DNA of 24,041 nucleotides from Methanolobus sp. UBA118. GTDB taxonomy: Archaea > Halobacteriota > Methanosarcinia > Methanosarcinales > Methanosarcinaceae. Both the position numbers and the translations under genes were made by a program. The stretch covers positions 5,731 through 29,771 of the forward strand of contig DACO01000010.1 of the NCBI GenBank assembly GCA_002508635.1, in the 5' to 3' direction. Under the pieces are notes generated by a model that saw only the letters and a list, made by a program, of their open reading frames with translations, was not told the origin of the DNA and made no database searches. Shown here piece by piece: positions 16,806 to 24,041 of the stretch (its first letter is position 1; each line of letters begins with the position of its first letter).

Positions 16806-18524
16806 ATGGCAGATGACAGACAGAGGAAATTTGCAAAACAGATGGAGATCAAGTTCACTAAAGAACATGGTACCAATAAGATGGAAGGCGGTGAGATCAC
16901 AGACAAGACTGTAAAATACTACAGGCTTGGTGTAGATCAGAACCCAAGAAAATTAGAGATGAAGAAAGCAGGTGCAGAACTTGCAAAGAAGAGAGGACTT
17001 GTCGGTTACAACCCAATGATGCACTGTGGTGGTATCCCACTCGGTCAGAGAGCACTTACCCCATCATTCCTGTCCGGTACAGACATGATGGTCGAGATCG
17101 ATGACCTTCACTACGTCAACAACTCTGCAATGCAGCAGATGTGGGATGACATCAGAAGGAGTATCGTTGTCGGTATGGACCTTGCACACGAGACACTCGA
17201 GAAGAGGCTCGGTATCGAGGTTACACCAGAAACAATCAACCACTACCTTGAGACACTCAACCACGCACTTCCTGGTGGAGCAGTTGTCCAGGAACACATG
17301 GTCGAGACACACCCAGCTCTTGTAGATGACTGTTACGTCAAGATGTTCACCGGTGACGATGAACTCGCAGATGAGATCGACAGCCAGTTCCTTATTGACA
17401 TCAACAAGGAATTCCCAGAAGAGCAGGCAGAGCAGATCAAGGAAGCAATAGGCAAGACATCATGGCAGGCAGCTCACATCCCAACAATTGTCAGCAGAAC
17501 CACAGACGGTGGTCAGACAAGCAGGTGGATGGCTATGCAGGTCGGTATGTCATTCATTTCAGCATACAGCATGTGTGCTGGTGAAGCAGCAGTAGCTGAC
17601 CTTTCATACGCAGCAAAGCACGCTGGTGTTATCCAGATGGGTGACATGCTCCCAGCAAGGCGTGCACGTGCACCAAACGAGCCTGGAGGAATTCCATTCG
17701 GTCACATGGCAGATATCGTACAGACAAGCCGTGTAGACCCAGAAGACCCAGCACACGTAGCTCTTGAAGTAGTCGGTGCAGGATGTATGCTTTACGACCA
17801 GATCTGGCTCGGATCATACATGTCCGGTGGTGTAGGTTTCACACAGTACGCAACCGCAGCATACTGTAACAACATCCTTGATGACAACCTCTACTACAAC
17901 GTTGACTACATCAACGACAAGTACGATGGTGCAGCAAACAAGGGTACAGACAACAAGATCGCAGCAAACCTCGATGTAGTAAAGGACATTGCAACAGAGT
18001 CCACAATCTACGGTCTCGAGAACTACGAGAAGTACCCAACAACACTCGAAGACCACTTCGGTGGATCACAGAGAGCAACCAGCCTTTCCGCAGCAGCAGG
18101 TTCCGCAGTATCAATTGCAACCGGAAACGGAAACGCCGGTCTGTCCGGATGGTATCTCTCAATGTACCTGCACAAGGAAGCACTCGGAAGACTCGGTTTC
18201 TTCGGATACGACCTGCAGGACCAGTGTGGTGCTACAAACGTACTCTCCTACCAGTCCGACGAAGGTCTGGCAGTTGAGCTCCGTGGACCAAACTATCCGA
18301 ACTACGCAATGAACGTAGGTCACCAGGGTGGTTACACAGCTATTGCAGCTTCTGCACACGCAGGACGTGGAGACGCATTCGCAGTCAACCCACTGATCAA
18401 GGTAGCTTTCGCAGACAGCCTCCTGCCATTTGACTTCACCGCACCAAGGAAGGAGTTCGGCAGAGGAGCTCTCAGAGAGTTCGAGCCTGCTGGTGAGAGA
18501 TCACTCATCATCCCAGCAAAATAA
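16806..18524 (+). CDS. mcrA: Methyl-coenzyme M reductase alpha subunit McrA, 572 aa
   Basis: Catalytic alpha subunit that binds nickel coenzyme F430. Functional residues map with a constant offset to the M. marburgensis enzyme. Gln162 is the axial Ni ligand (Gln147), and Tyr348 in GFTQYAT is the catalytic Tyr333. The residues modified in other methanogens are all present: His272 (N-methyl), Arg286 (5-methyl, target of Mmp10), Gln422 (2-methyl in some species), Gly467 (thioglycine), Asp472 (didehydro in some) and Cys474 (S-methyl in some), the last three in FFGYDLQDQCG. The ATG at 16806 follows GAGGTGAT; a longer frame reaching 16695 is overlap with mcrG. 19 of 23 prolines use CCA. Followed directly by a hairpin terminator. 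Which modifications are made cannot be read from the DNA. Confidence 0.99.
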   Translation: MADDRQRKFAKQMEIKFTKEHGTNKMEGGEITDKTVKYYRLGVDQNPRKLEMKKAGAELAKKRGLVGYNPMMHCGGIPLGQRALTPSFLSGTDMMVEIDDLHYVNNSAMQQMWDDIRRSIVVGMDLAHETLEKRLGIEVTPETINHYLETLNHALPGGAVVQEHMVETHPALVDDCYVKMFTGDDELADEIDSQFLIDINKEFPEEQAEQIKEAIGKTSWQAAHIPTIVSRTTDGGQTSRWMAMQVGMSFISAYSMCAGEAAVADLSYAAKHAGVIQMGDMLPARRARAPNEPGGIPFGHMADIVQTSRVDPEDPAHVALEVVGAGCMLYDQIWLGSYMSGGVGFTQYATAAYCNNILDDNLYYNVDYINDKYDGAANKGTDNKIAANLDVVKDIATESTIYGLENYEKYPTTLEDHFGGSQRATSLSAAAGSAVSIATGNGNAGLSGWYLSMYLHKEALGRLGFFGYDLQDQCGATNVLSYQSDEGLAVELRGPNYPNYAMNVGHQGGYTAIAASAHAGRGDAFAVNPLIKVAFADSLLPFDFTAPRKEFGRGALREFEPAGERSLIIPAK

Positions 18525-18533
18525 ATTTAAAAC

Positions 18534-18572
18534 AAGTGCAGGCTTAATGCCTGCTACTTACTCTTTTTATTG
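18534..18572 (+). terminator. Hairpin terminator of the mcr operon
   Basis: The stem AAGT-GCAGGC pairs with GCCTGC-(T)-ACTT, which is 10 bp with a single bulged T and loop TTAAT. It is followed by CTCTTTTTATTG. It lies 9 bases after the mcrA stop and is the only strong hairpin in the 187-base gap to the next gene. Confidence 0.75.
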
Positions 18573-18634
18573 AATTTACGCTTAAATTCTGATTTCTGTT
18601 CTCTTCTTATACTCTGCTACATAGTATGGTAATG

Positions 18635-18644
18635 CTTAAATATT
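18635..18644 (+). promoter_or_regulatory. Candidate TATA box of the hydantoinase-like gene
   Basis: CTTAAATATT lies after the mcr terminator. A start about 26 bases downstream would leave a leader of about 46 bases carrying the ribosome site AGGAGTGA (18698-18705). This suggests the gene has its own promoter and is not simply an extension of the mcr operon. Confidence 0.45.
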
Positions 18645-18711
18645 GCAAAACCATTGTTTTTTACACTATTAATTAGTAAGTTTTATCTTTATTTTCCAGG
18701 AGTGAACTGAT

Positions 18712-20763
18712 ATGCAATACAGTCTGGGAATCGATGCCGGTGGAACGTTTACCGATGCTGTTATAGTCCGTGATTCGGATGGAGCGATCGTCGATAGCAC
18801 GAAGGTGCTGACCACCTATCCCGACCCGATCGGTGGTATAAAGAAAGCCATCGACGAACTTGAGCCTGAATGTGTGAAAGATGTAAAACTGGTTTCCGTC
18901 TCAACAACGCTTTCCACAAATACCATACTTGAAGACACGGGTTTTCCTGTTGGTGTGATACTTGTTGGAGACTATGTTATCCCTGAGGAAGGATTTCCCG
19001 CAAAATATTATGTGCAGCTGAGCGGTGGTCACACAAGTAACGGGGAAGAAGCTGCTCCCCTTGATGAAGAGGGTGTTAAAAGATTTGCCATGGAGATCAA
19101 GGATCAGGTTTCCGCATTTGCTGTCTCATCCTTTTTCAGTAACAGGAATTCAGAGCATGAATTGCGGGTAAAACAGATCATACGGGATCTCACAGGACTG
19201 CCGGTAGTATGCGGACATGAGCTCTCCCAGGAAGTGGGTGCTTATGACCGGTCCATCACCGCCTATCTGAATGCCCAGCTTTTGCCCATAACTCATCGTT
19301 TCATTAAGTCAATTATGCAGGATATCAAGTCCAGGGGAATTGATGCCAACCTGCTTATGCTCAAATGTGATGGTTCGGTGGTGAGCATGGAAGAGGCCCT
19401 TGAGAGACCTATCGAATCTATATTCTCAGGTCCGGCTGCAAGTCTGGTCGGAGCCGCATATCTCACAAAGTATGACACATGTGCGATGATCGATGTCGGT
19501 GGTACCAGTACGGATGTGGCTCTGATCAAAAACGGAATACCTGAGTTGAGCAGTCAGGGTGCTGTCGTAGGTGGCTGGAAGACCATGGTCAAAGCCATCA
19601 GAATGGAAACATCCGCAACAGGTGGTGACAGTCATATATGGACAAAGGACCGGAAATTCCATGTAGGTCCGAGGAGAGTAATCCCTCTCTGTCGTGCTGC
19701 AGTAGAATATACGGGCTTCCTGGAAAAACTGAAGGAGTGCAAGAATCCTTCCAGGAAACTGTTCTGTGAGAACATACAGCCCACCAAGTTTTATGTAAGG
19801 ACCGGGTTTTTGCCGATCGACCTTAGCAGGACCGAGGAAGAGATCTATGATGCCATTCAGGGAGTGCCGATATCATATACCGAACTCTTCCTCAGGCTCA
19901 AAAAACAGCCAAGTGTAAAGTCACTTGACAGTCTGATCCAGAAGAGGCTGATCCAGGCAATAGGTTTCACACCTACTGACGCGCTTCATGTGCTTGGTGA
20001 TTTCCAGAGATGGGAAACGGAAGCATCGGTGCTTGGTGCTGAGAGACTTGCCAAGTTCATGAATACGAAAAAGGAAATTCTCTGCGAGGATATCAAACGA
20101 AAGGTCGCATGGAACATGGCATCAGACCTGATATCCTATCTGGTTAAGGATATCCCTGAACATGTTATTGAAAACATGCTTTCTGGTGATAACTTCACCC
20201 GCTTTAAGGTAGAGACTCCTGTGGTACTTCTGGGTGGTCCTGTTGTCGCATTCAAGGAAGAGATGGAAAAGCTCATTGATGCCAACATCGTCCTGCCCGA
20301 GCATTCCAGTGTCGGAAATGCAGTGGGTGCGCTTGTGGGTAAGGGCATCAAGCGTATGGAGATACTTGTGAAGAGGGACTTTGCTCCAATCACCGGTGAG
20401 AATGTAACAAAGGAAGAACTGAAGAACGCAAAGGAGGTTATCAGGTACTTCGTGTTCTCCCCGGACGGAAGACAGATGTTCTCTGAATATCTTGAGGCGG
20501 TTGATTTTGCTACAAATACTGCAAAGCACTATGTAATGGAATATATGAAATCAGCAGGTTATTCCGAGAAGGAAGTGGATCTTGAGGTTACCAAAAAAGA
20601 GCTGTCCATCAGGGATAACGAAGAACCTGTGGAAACAAAGGTGATTGTTGTGGGAGTTGGCACTTCCAGAGTTGTCGTTGAAAAAGACGTGATCCCTGAT
20701 TACATGAGAAAGAAGGCGATCAGCTCCCGCAGGGCCGCTGAACATTCGTATTCCGGAAAATGA
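18712..20763 (+). CDS. Hydantoinase/oxoprolinase-family protein (ASKHA fold), 683 aa
   Basis: The N-terminus LGIDAGGTFTDAVIVRD (phosphate-1 loop), STTLSTNTILED near residue 65, FSGPAASLVGAAYLT (about 238-252), and MIDVGGTSTDVAL (259-271) are the signature of the HyuA/oxoprolinase family of ATP-dependent ring-opening or activating enzymes. A LGGPVVAF motif near 506 and EHSSVGNAVGALVG near 530 complete the second ATPase half. Between them lies about 200 residues with family-atypical sequence (CRAAVEYTGFLEKLKECKNPSRK and on). No HyuB partner is adjacent. The ATG is preceded by AGGAGTGA. It sits 187 bases behind mcrA, where Methanosarcina acetivorans has the McrA cysteine methyltransferase gene (from memory). 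A methanogenesis-related role is possible but unproven, and the substrate is unknown. Confidence 0.85.
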   Translation: MQYSLGIDAGGTFTDAVIVRDSDGAIVDSTKVLTTYPDPIGGIKKAIDELEPECVKDVKLVSVSTTLSTNTILEDTGFPVGVILVGDYVIPEEGFPAKYYVQLSGGHTSNGEEAAPLDEEGVKRFAMEIKDQVSAFAVSSFFSNRNSEHELRVKQIIRDLTGLPVVCGHELSQEVGAYDRSITAYLNAQLLPITHRFIKSIMQDIKSRGIDANLLMLKCDGSVVSMEEALERPIESIFSGPAASLVGAAYLTKYDTCAMIDVGGTSTDVALIKNGIPELSSQGAVVGGWKTMVKAIRMETSATGGDSHIWTKDRKFHVGPRRVIPLCRAAVEYTGFLEKLKECKNPSRKLFCENIQPTKFYVRTGFLPIDLSRTEEEIYDAIQGVPISYTELFLRLKKQPSVKSLDSLIQKRLIQAIGFTPTDALHVLGDFQRWETEASVLGAERLAKFMNTKKEILCEDIKRKVAWNMASDLISYLVKDIPEHVIENMLSGDNFTRFKVETPVVLLGGPVVAFKEEMEKLIDANIVLPEHSSVGNAVGALVGKGIKRMEILVKRDFAPITGENVTKEELKNAKEVIRYFVFSPDGRQMFSEYLEAVDFATNTAKHYVMEYMKSAGYSEKEVDLEVTKKELSIRDNEEPVETKVIVVGVGTSRVVVEKDVIPDYMRKKAISSRRAAEHSYSGK

Positions 20764-20785
20764 AGAGGAGTGAATCCCTCTTCAT
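20760..20785. terminator. Hairpin spanning the hydantoinase-like stop codon
   Basis: ATGAAGAGG pairs with CCTCTTCAT, a perfect 9-bp stem with an 8-base loop. The TGA stop (20761-20763) is in the left arm. On the plus strand it is followed by the T-rich ATTTCAGATATTTT. It separates two convergent genes and probably ends transcription of the plus-strand gene, perhaps of both. Confidence 0.6.
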
Positions 20786-20797
20786 ATTTCAGATATT

Positions 20798-22075
20798 TTA
20801 AAAAATCTTGAAATCTGCTCCAATCGATTGCATTTCCTCAAAGAAGTTAGGATAGGATATCTCCACGGATTCGATGGTATCGATGGTCGTATCTCCCGCC
20901 ACCATGCCTGCAATGCTCAGGGCCATTACTATTCTGTGGTCATGCCAACCGTGCAGGTTGGCACCTCTTAATGCACCACCAGTGATGGTAAGCTGGTCAG
21001 GTTCCTCTTTGACTGTAATTCCCATCTTGGTAAGTTCGAGTGCCATGGCATGGAGCCTGTCTGTTTCCTTGTAGCGCACATGCTCTGCATTCTCAATTAC
21101 AGTCACGCCATCGGCACATGCAGCCAGAACAGCTATGGTGGGTACCAGATCAGGGGTTGCACCGGCATCGAATGTGGTGCCTTTAAGTCCGTTTCCGGTG
21201 ACTCTGATGATACCTTTTACCTTGTCCCATGAAACATCAGCACCCATGCGTTTGAGTACTTCGATTATCACAATATCTCCCTGCTTTGAAGGGAACATAT
21301 TCTTAACAGCCACAGTGGAGCCTGTAACTGCAGCAGCAGCCAGGATGTAGGATGCTGAGGAGAAATCTCCCGGTACCTTATAGTCCTTCAGGTTATACTT
21401 CTGGTTAGCGGGGATGATGAACTTGATATTATTTGTTTCTTCAAGAAGGATCTCACAGCCCGCAGCCTCGAGGATTTCCGTTGTAACATCCACGTAGGGT
21501 CTTGATTTCATCTCACCTTTGATGGACAGTGTTGTGCTTTTTGTCGTGAGGGGACATGCTATAAGCAGTGCGGAAATGAACTGGGAACTAATTGAGCCGT
21601 CAATTGTTGTGATGGCACCTTTAAGTCCTCCCCTTACGACCAGGGGTGCACAACCGTTATCCCTTGTAGAAAATGCTTCAACTCCAAGCCTGCCAAGTAC
21701 ATCGAGAAGCGGCTGGTTCGGTCGTGTCCTGATGGAGCTGTCTCCGGTAAGTACGGTCACACCATCTGTCAGGGCTGCGACGGCTGTCATGAACCTGAGT
21801 GTAGTGCCTGAGTTTGCAACATCTATAACATTCTCGGGAACAGCGGGTTTCCCCTTTATTCCGTTGATAATTAACCTGTCATCCTTTCTCTCAATGCCGG
21901 CACCGAAGGCTTCGCATGCACGGATGGTTGCAAGGGTATCTGCAGAAATGAGAGGTCTGTGGACTACACATTCATCAGACAGGGAAGCTACTGTTATTGC
22001 CCTGTGTGTATAACTCTTTGAGGATGGTGCATATAATTCACCATCGATTTTCGAGACATTGACTGCTACTTTCAT
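20798..22075 (-). CDS. aroA: 3-phosphoshikimate 1-carboxyvinyltransferase (EPSP synthase), 425 aa
   Basis: This cytoplasmic enzyme joins phosphoenolpyruvate to shikimate-3-phosphate in the aromatic amino acid pathway. Substrate residues are visible: Lys20, Ser21 and Arg25 in APSSKSYTHRA, then NSGTTLRFMTAVAAL, GDSSIRTRPNQPLLDVL, SSQFISALL, FSSASYIL, the catalytic-Asp region TPDLVPTIAVLAA, the catalytic-Glu and Arg region RYKETDRLHAMA, and HGWHDHRIVMAL near the end. The ATG at 22073-22075 has a strong ribosome site (AGAGGTAAAA) and matches the family N-terminus. An upstream in-frame start would add 13 unmatched residues and is rejected. No other shikimate gene is adjacent. It is convergent with the hydantoinase-like gene. 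Confidence 0.97.
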   Translation of the reverse strand: MKVAVNVSKIDGELYAPSSKSYTHRAITVASLSDECVVHRPLISADTLATIRACEAFGAGIERKDDRLIINGIKGKPAVPENVIDVANSGTTLRFMTAVAALTDGVTVLTGDSSIRTRPNQPLLDVLGRLGVEAFSTRDNGCAPLVVRGGLKGAITTIDGSISSQFISALLIACPLTTKSTTLSIKGEMKSRPYVDVTTEILEAAGCEILLEETNNIKFIIPANQKYNLKDYKVPGDFSSASYILAAAAVTGSTVAVKNMFPSKQGDIVIIEVLKRMGADVSWDKVKGIIRVTGNGLKGTTFDAGATPDLVPTIAVLAACADGVTVIENAEHVRYKETDRLHAMALELTKMGITVKEEPDQLTITGGALRGANLHGWHDHRIVMALSIAGMVAGDTTIDTIESVEISYPNFFEEMQSIGADFKIF

Positions 22076-22123
22076 TTTTACCTCTTTGATATGGGGTTGA
22101 AATGAACAGGACATTATAAAAGA

Positions 22124-22315
22124 TTGCTGGCACAGGAATACACCTTCCTTAGCACAAAAGGATATTACACACTTCTCTTTAAAGTAAACCCTGACCTATC
22201 TTCCATCTATCCATGGTTCAGTATGAGAAAAATAGACGTTCTGAATGATATTCTTATCGATTATAATGTGTATCAAAAGCATGATCAGATATATGAGATC
22301 AAACGAAAGAAATAA
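22124..22315 (+). CDS. Hypothetical short ORF, about 63 aa (doubtful)
   Basis: An open frame between the divergent aroA and DUF488 genes, beginning at TTG or CTG without a ribosome site and ending TAA at 22315. The predicted peptide (KGYYTLLFKVNPDLSSIYPW near its centre, Lys-rich end EIKRKK) has a plausible amino-acid composition but no family I recognise. It could be a small protein, a remnant of a larger gene, or non-coding sequence. The rest of the 302-base gap holds only promoter-like A/T-rich sequence. Confidence 0.25.
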   Translation: MLAQEYTFLSTKGYYTLLFKVNPDLSSIYPWFSMRKIDVLNDILIDYNVYQKHDQIYEIKRKK

Positions 22316-22377
22316 ACCTTACATGTTCCATTCATGAATAGGTCTTGCAAAGTTGAAAATCGAGGTATTGAATTCAT

Positions 22378-22863
22378 ATGAACCCTTTTCTTTGTCTGCT
22401 GGCTCTGCCAGGTTCATCAAAGCACAGATGCTATTCCATAGGGTATGGTAACAGGTCCCTTGATGAGTTTCTTAAAATGCTTCTGAATAACGGGATAACA
22501 GATCTTGTGGATATCCGGAGATACCCGCAGTCCACCTTTGAGGATTTCAACAGGGAGTCCCTGGAAAAAGTCCTTCCTAAAAACGGTATACGCTATGTGC
22601 ATTGTGAAAATGTCGGAGGTATGCGTGACTCTGCATATATCGAATATATGAATACCGACGAATTCAGGGGCGGCTTTGAGAAGTTAATGGATCTGATAGT
22701 AAAAGTTAACGAAACAGGCGGCAGGATAGTCCTGATGTGTGCTGAAAAAAGTCCTAAGGGATGCCACAGGCATTATCTGTCCAATAAGCTTGAAGAAAAT
22801 AGTATTGAGGTCATCCACCTGGTCGAACCGGGGCAGATGAGCCTTTTCAAATTCTGTGAATAA
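22378..22863 (+). CDS. DUF488 family protein, 161 aa
   Basis: The family is recognised from YSIGYGNRSLDEFLKMLLNNGI, LVDIRRYPQSTFEDFNRESLEKVL and the C-terminal cysteine-histidine motif MCAEKSPKGCHRHYLSNKL. DUF488 proteins are small cytoplasmic proteins of unknown function, sometimes with conserved Cys/His residues that suggest a redox or metal role. The ATG at 22378 follows GAGGT at an 11-base spacing. The first 16 residues (PFLCLLALPGSS) are longer and more hydrophobic than usual, but no later start fits. The gene is convergent with htpX, 8 bases between the stops. Confidence 0.85.
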   Translation: MNPFLCLLALPGSSKHRCYSIGYGNRSLDEFLKMLLNNGITDLVDIRRYPQSTFEDFNRESLEKVLPKNGIRYVHCENVGGMRDSAYIEYMNTDEFRGGFEKLMDLIVKVNETGGRIVLMCAEKSPKGCHRHYLSNKLEENSIEVIHLVEPGQMSLFKFCE

Positions 22864-22871
22864 AGTTCTGT

Positions 22872-23726
22872 TTACATTGCACGCAGGCGCCTGATACGCT
22901 CCTCTGTTTCAGGGTGAGTCCTGAAAAGGCTCATCAGTGTTTTTCCTTTCAGGGGATTCACGATGAACATATGTGCGGTGCTTTCCGATGCCTGCACGTC
23001 TCCTCTTCTTTCCCTGTAGTTCGAAGAGCCATATTCAAGTTTTTCCAGCGCACTTGCAAGTGCCCATGGCTTTTGTGATATGCGTGCGCCACCCTCATCT
23101 GCTGCGAATTCCCTGGACCTTGAGATGGCCAGCTGGATTACCGTTGCTGCAATAGGTGCAACTATAGCGAGTGCAATGAAGCCGATTATATTGTTTCCTT
23201 CATCATCATTTCCGCCAAATCCTCCGAAGATGGCAGCCCATTGAACCCAGTGGGCTATCATTGTGATAACACCGGCTATGGTCGCAGCGACTGCACTTAT
23301 CAGAGTGTCACGGTTCTTTACGTGCGCAAGTTCGTGAGCAAGTACTCCTTCAAGCTCTTCAGAGCTCAGGAGGTTCATTATGCCTGTGGTTGCTGCAACT
23401 GCTGCATGCTGCGGATCCCTGCCGGTTGCAAATGCGTTCGGCATGGATGTATTGACGATATATACCTTTGGCATCGGAAGATTTGCACGCATTGCAAGTT
23501 TTTGCACAATGCCATACAACTCCGGCTGCTCCGAAGCTGTGACTTCCTGTGCACGGTACATTTTGAGTACGATCTTGTCACTGTACCAGTAACTGCCAAA
23601 GTTCAGAACAATCGCAAATAAAAATGCGATTATCATTCCTGACACCCCACCCACAAGGCGTCCGACCAAGATCAGTAAGCCTGTAAGGGATGCAAGAAGA
23701 ATTGTGGTTTTTAACATATTCCCCAT
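22872..23726 (-). CDS. htpX: HtpX-type M48 membrane zinc metalloprotease, 284 aa
   Basis: This is a membrane quality-control protease that degrades misfolded or damaged membrane proteins. The zinc motif HELAH is at residues 131-135 (Glu132 catalytic) and the third ligand is probably Glu206 in REFAAD. N-terminal hydrophobic segments (about 5-22 and 28-47) and two more (about 142-160 and 180-203) flank the catalytic domain, as in the family, and the motif MPNAFATGRDPQHAAVA precedes the active site. The ATG (23724-23726) follows GAGGTAAATA, a good ribosome site. A glycine- and Asp-rich loop (GGFGGNDDEGNN) lies between the last two helices. Length is normal. Confidence 0.96.
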   Translation of the reverse strand: MGNMLKTTILLASLTGLLILVGRLVGGVSGMIIAFLFAIVLNFGSYWYSDKIVLKMYRAQEVTASEQPELYGIVQKLAMRANLPMPKVYIVNTSMPNAFATGRDPQHAAVAATTGIMNLLSSEELEGVLAHELAHVKNRDTLISAVAATIAGVITMIAHWVQWAAIFGGFGGNDDEGNNIIGFIALAIVAPIAATVIQLAISRSREFAADEGGARISQKPWALASALEKLEYGSSNYRERRGDVQASESTAHMFIVNPLKGKTLMSLFRTHPETEERIRRLRAM

Positions 23727-23788
23727 TATTTACCTCGTAGAGATATTTTTTCAAATCTGTAATGAGCAATAGCTGATTGTTTGTTGTT

Positions 23789-23798
23789 CTATATAAAA
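23789..23798 (-). promoter_or_regulatory. Candidate TATA box of htpX
   Basis: TTTTATATAG on the minus strand would place the transcript start roughly 42 bases before the htpX ATG. A second A/T-rich element (23803-23815) is an alternative. Confidence 0.4.
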
Positions 23799-23838
23799 GC
23801 TTCTATATATTTTTTGTCAGCTTGTCACAAGAGTAAGC

Positions 23839-23880
23839 AAAAAAGGAGAGAGACATGAAAAGTTATTTTCATATCTCTTC
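23839..23880 (-). terminator. Hairpin terminator overlapping the stop of the right-edge gene
   Basis: ATGAAAA (23855-23861) pairs with TTTTCAT (23866-23872) around a GTTA loop. After one mismatch the stem continues AGAGA with TCTCT, for 12-13 paired positions. On the minus strand it is followed by six consecutive T (23844-23839). The TGA stop of the right-edge gene (23871-23869) is inside the stem. Confidence 0.7.
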
Positions 23881-24041
23881 AACGGATATTTCCTCTCCCT
23901 GATCCATATCGTTGATCAGATTTTCAATCTCTTCCATCTCTGCTTCAAGATCCTGGATCTCTGAATCGGTGACCCCCACCATTTCATTATTTAACGTCTC
24001 ATCAGCAACTGAGACATCCGGGTTATCCTCGTTTTCCGAAA
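23869..24041 (-). CDS. C-terminus of an acidic, coiled-coil-like protein (5' end outside window)
   Basis: The frame is open from the right edge to a TGA at 23871-23869 and gives 56 residues. They are strongly acidic, with a heptad-like helix (IQDLEAEMEEIENLINDMDQ) and an ending EEISVEEI. Codon periodicity and the hairpin after the stop support real coding. The family cannot be named from this tail. It is read in the same direction as htpX, with a terminator between them. Confidence 0.7.
   Translation of the reverse strand, partial: SENEDNPDVSVADETLNNEMVGVTDSEIQDLEAEMEEIENLINDMDQGEEISVEEI

Noticed and set aside
1..24041. CRISPR array, insertion sequence or prophage
   Set aside because: No regularly spaced direct repeats, transposase, integrase or phage structural genes were seen on either strand.

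Overview
This is a chromosomal segment of a methanogenic archaeon. It carries a complete methyl-coenzyme M reductase operon (mcrBDCGA), the McrA-arginine methylase gene mmp10, the archaeal D-family DNA polymerase large subunit (DP2), archaeal GspE/GspF-type secretion genes, and archaeal-style signals (GGAGGTGA-like Shine-Dalgarno sites, TATA boxes, GTG and TTG starts). Protein similarity recalled from memory and the mmp10/mcr arrangement point to the Methanosarcinaceae. The moderate G+C and the gene downstream of mcrA fit a methylotrophic genus such as Methanolobus, Methanococcoides or Methanohalophilus better than Methanosarcina; this placement is an inference.

Layout. 1-4714 (+): a MinD/ParA-like ATPase cut by the left edge, a GspE/TadA-type secretion ATPase with a long acidic N-terminus, and two GspF/TadC-type membrane proteins, tightly packed as one type IV pilus-like or secretion operon. 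4725-6139 (-): two-subunit class I fumarase, beta distal to alpha. 6140-7390: an A+T-rich stretch with a lone Mrr-type restriction endonuclease. 7391-7476 (-): tRNA-Leu(CAA) with encoded CCA. 7702-7929 (+): a small winged-helix protein. 7969-8430 (-): a small exported protein of unknown function. 8597-12019 (+): DP2, with no intein. 12025-13257 (-): mmp10. 13585-18524 (+): mcrBDCGA, ending in a hairpin terminator. 18712-20763 (+): a hydantoinase/oxoprolinase-family (ASKHA-fold) protein. 20798-22075 (-): EPSP synthase. 22378-22863 (+): DUF488 protein. 22872-23726 (-): HtpX membrane protease. 23869-24041 (-): the acidic C-terminus of a protein cut by the right edge.

The mcr locus is the centre of interest. 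McrA, McrB and McrG form the enzyme of the last step of methanogenesis. McrD and McrC are maturation and activation factors. Mmp10, divergent across a 327-base spacer, methylates the arginine that corresponds to R286 of this McrA. All residues known to be modified in other McrA proteins are present. Codon use switches sharply within the operon: 19 of 23 McrA prolines are CCA, against 0 of 15 in McrD and 1 of 7 in McrC. The mcr leader has a possible 10-codon upstream ORF, a second SD-like tract and a small hairpin before the mcrB ribosome site.

I see no CRISPR array, insertion sequence, integrase or prophage. I did not find a clearly undescribed system. The best candidates for follow-up are the hydantoinase-like gene behind mcrA, the mcr leader, and the secretion operon without pilins.
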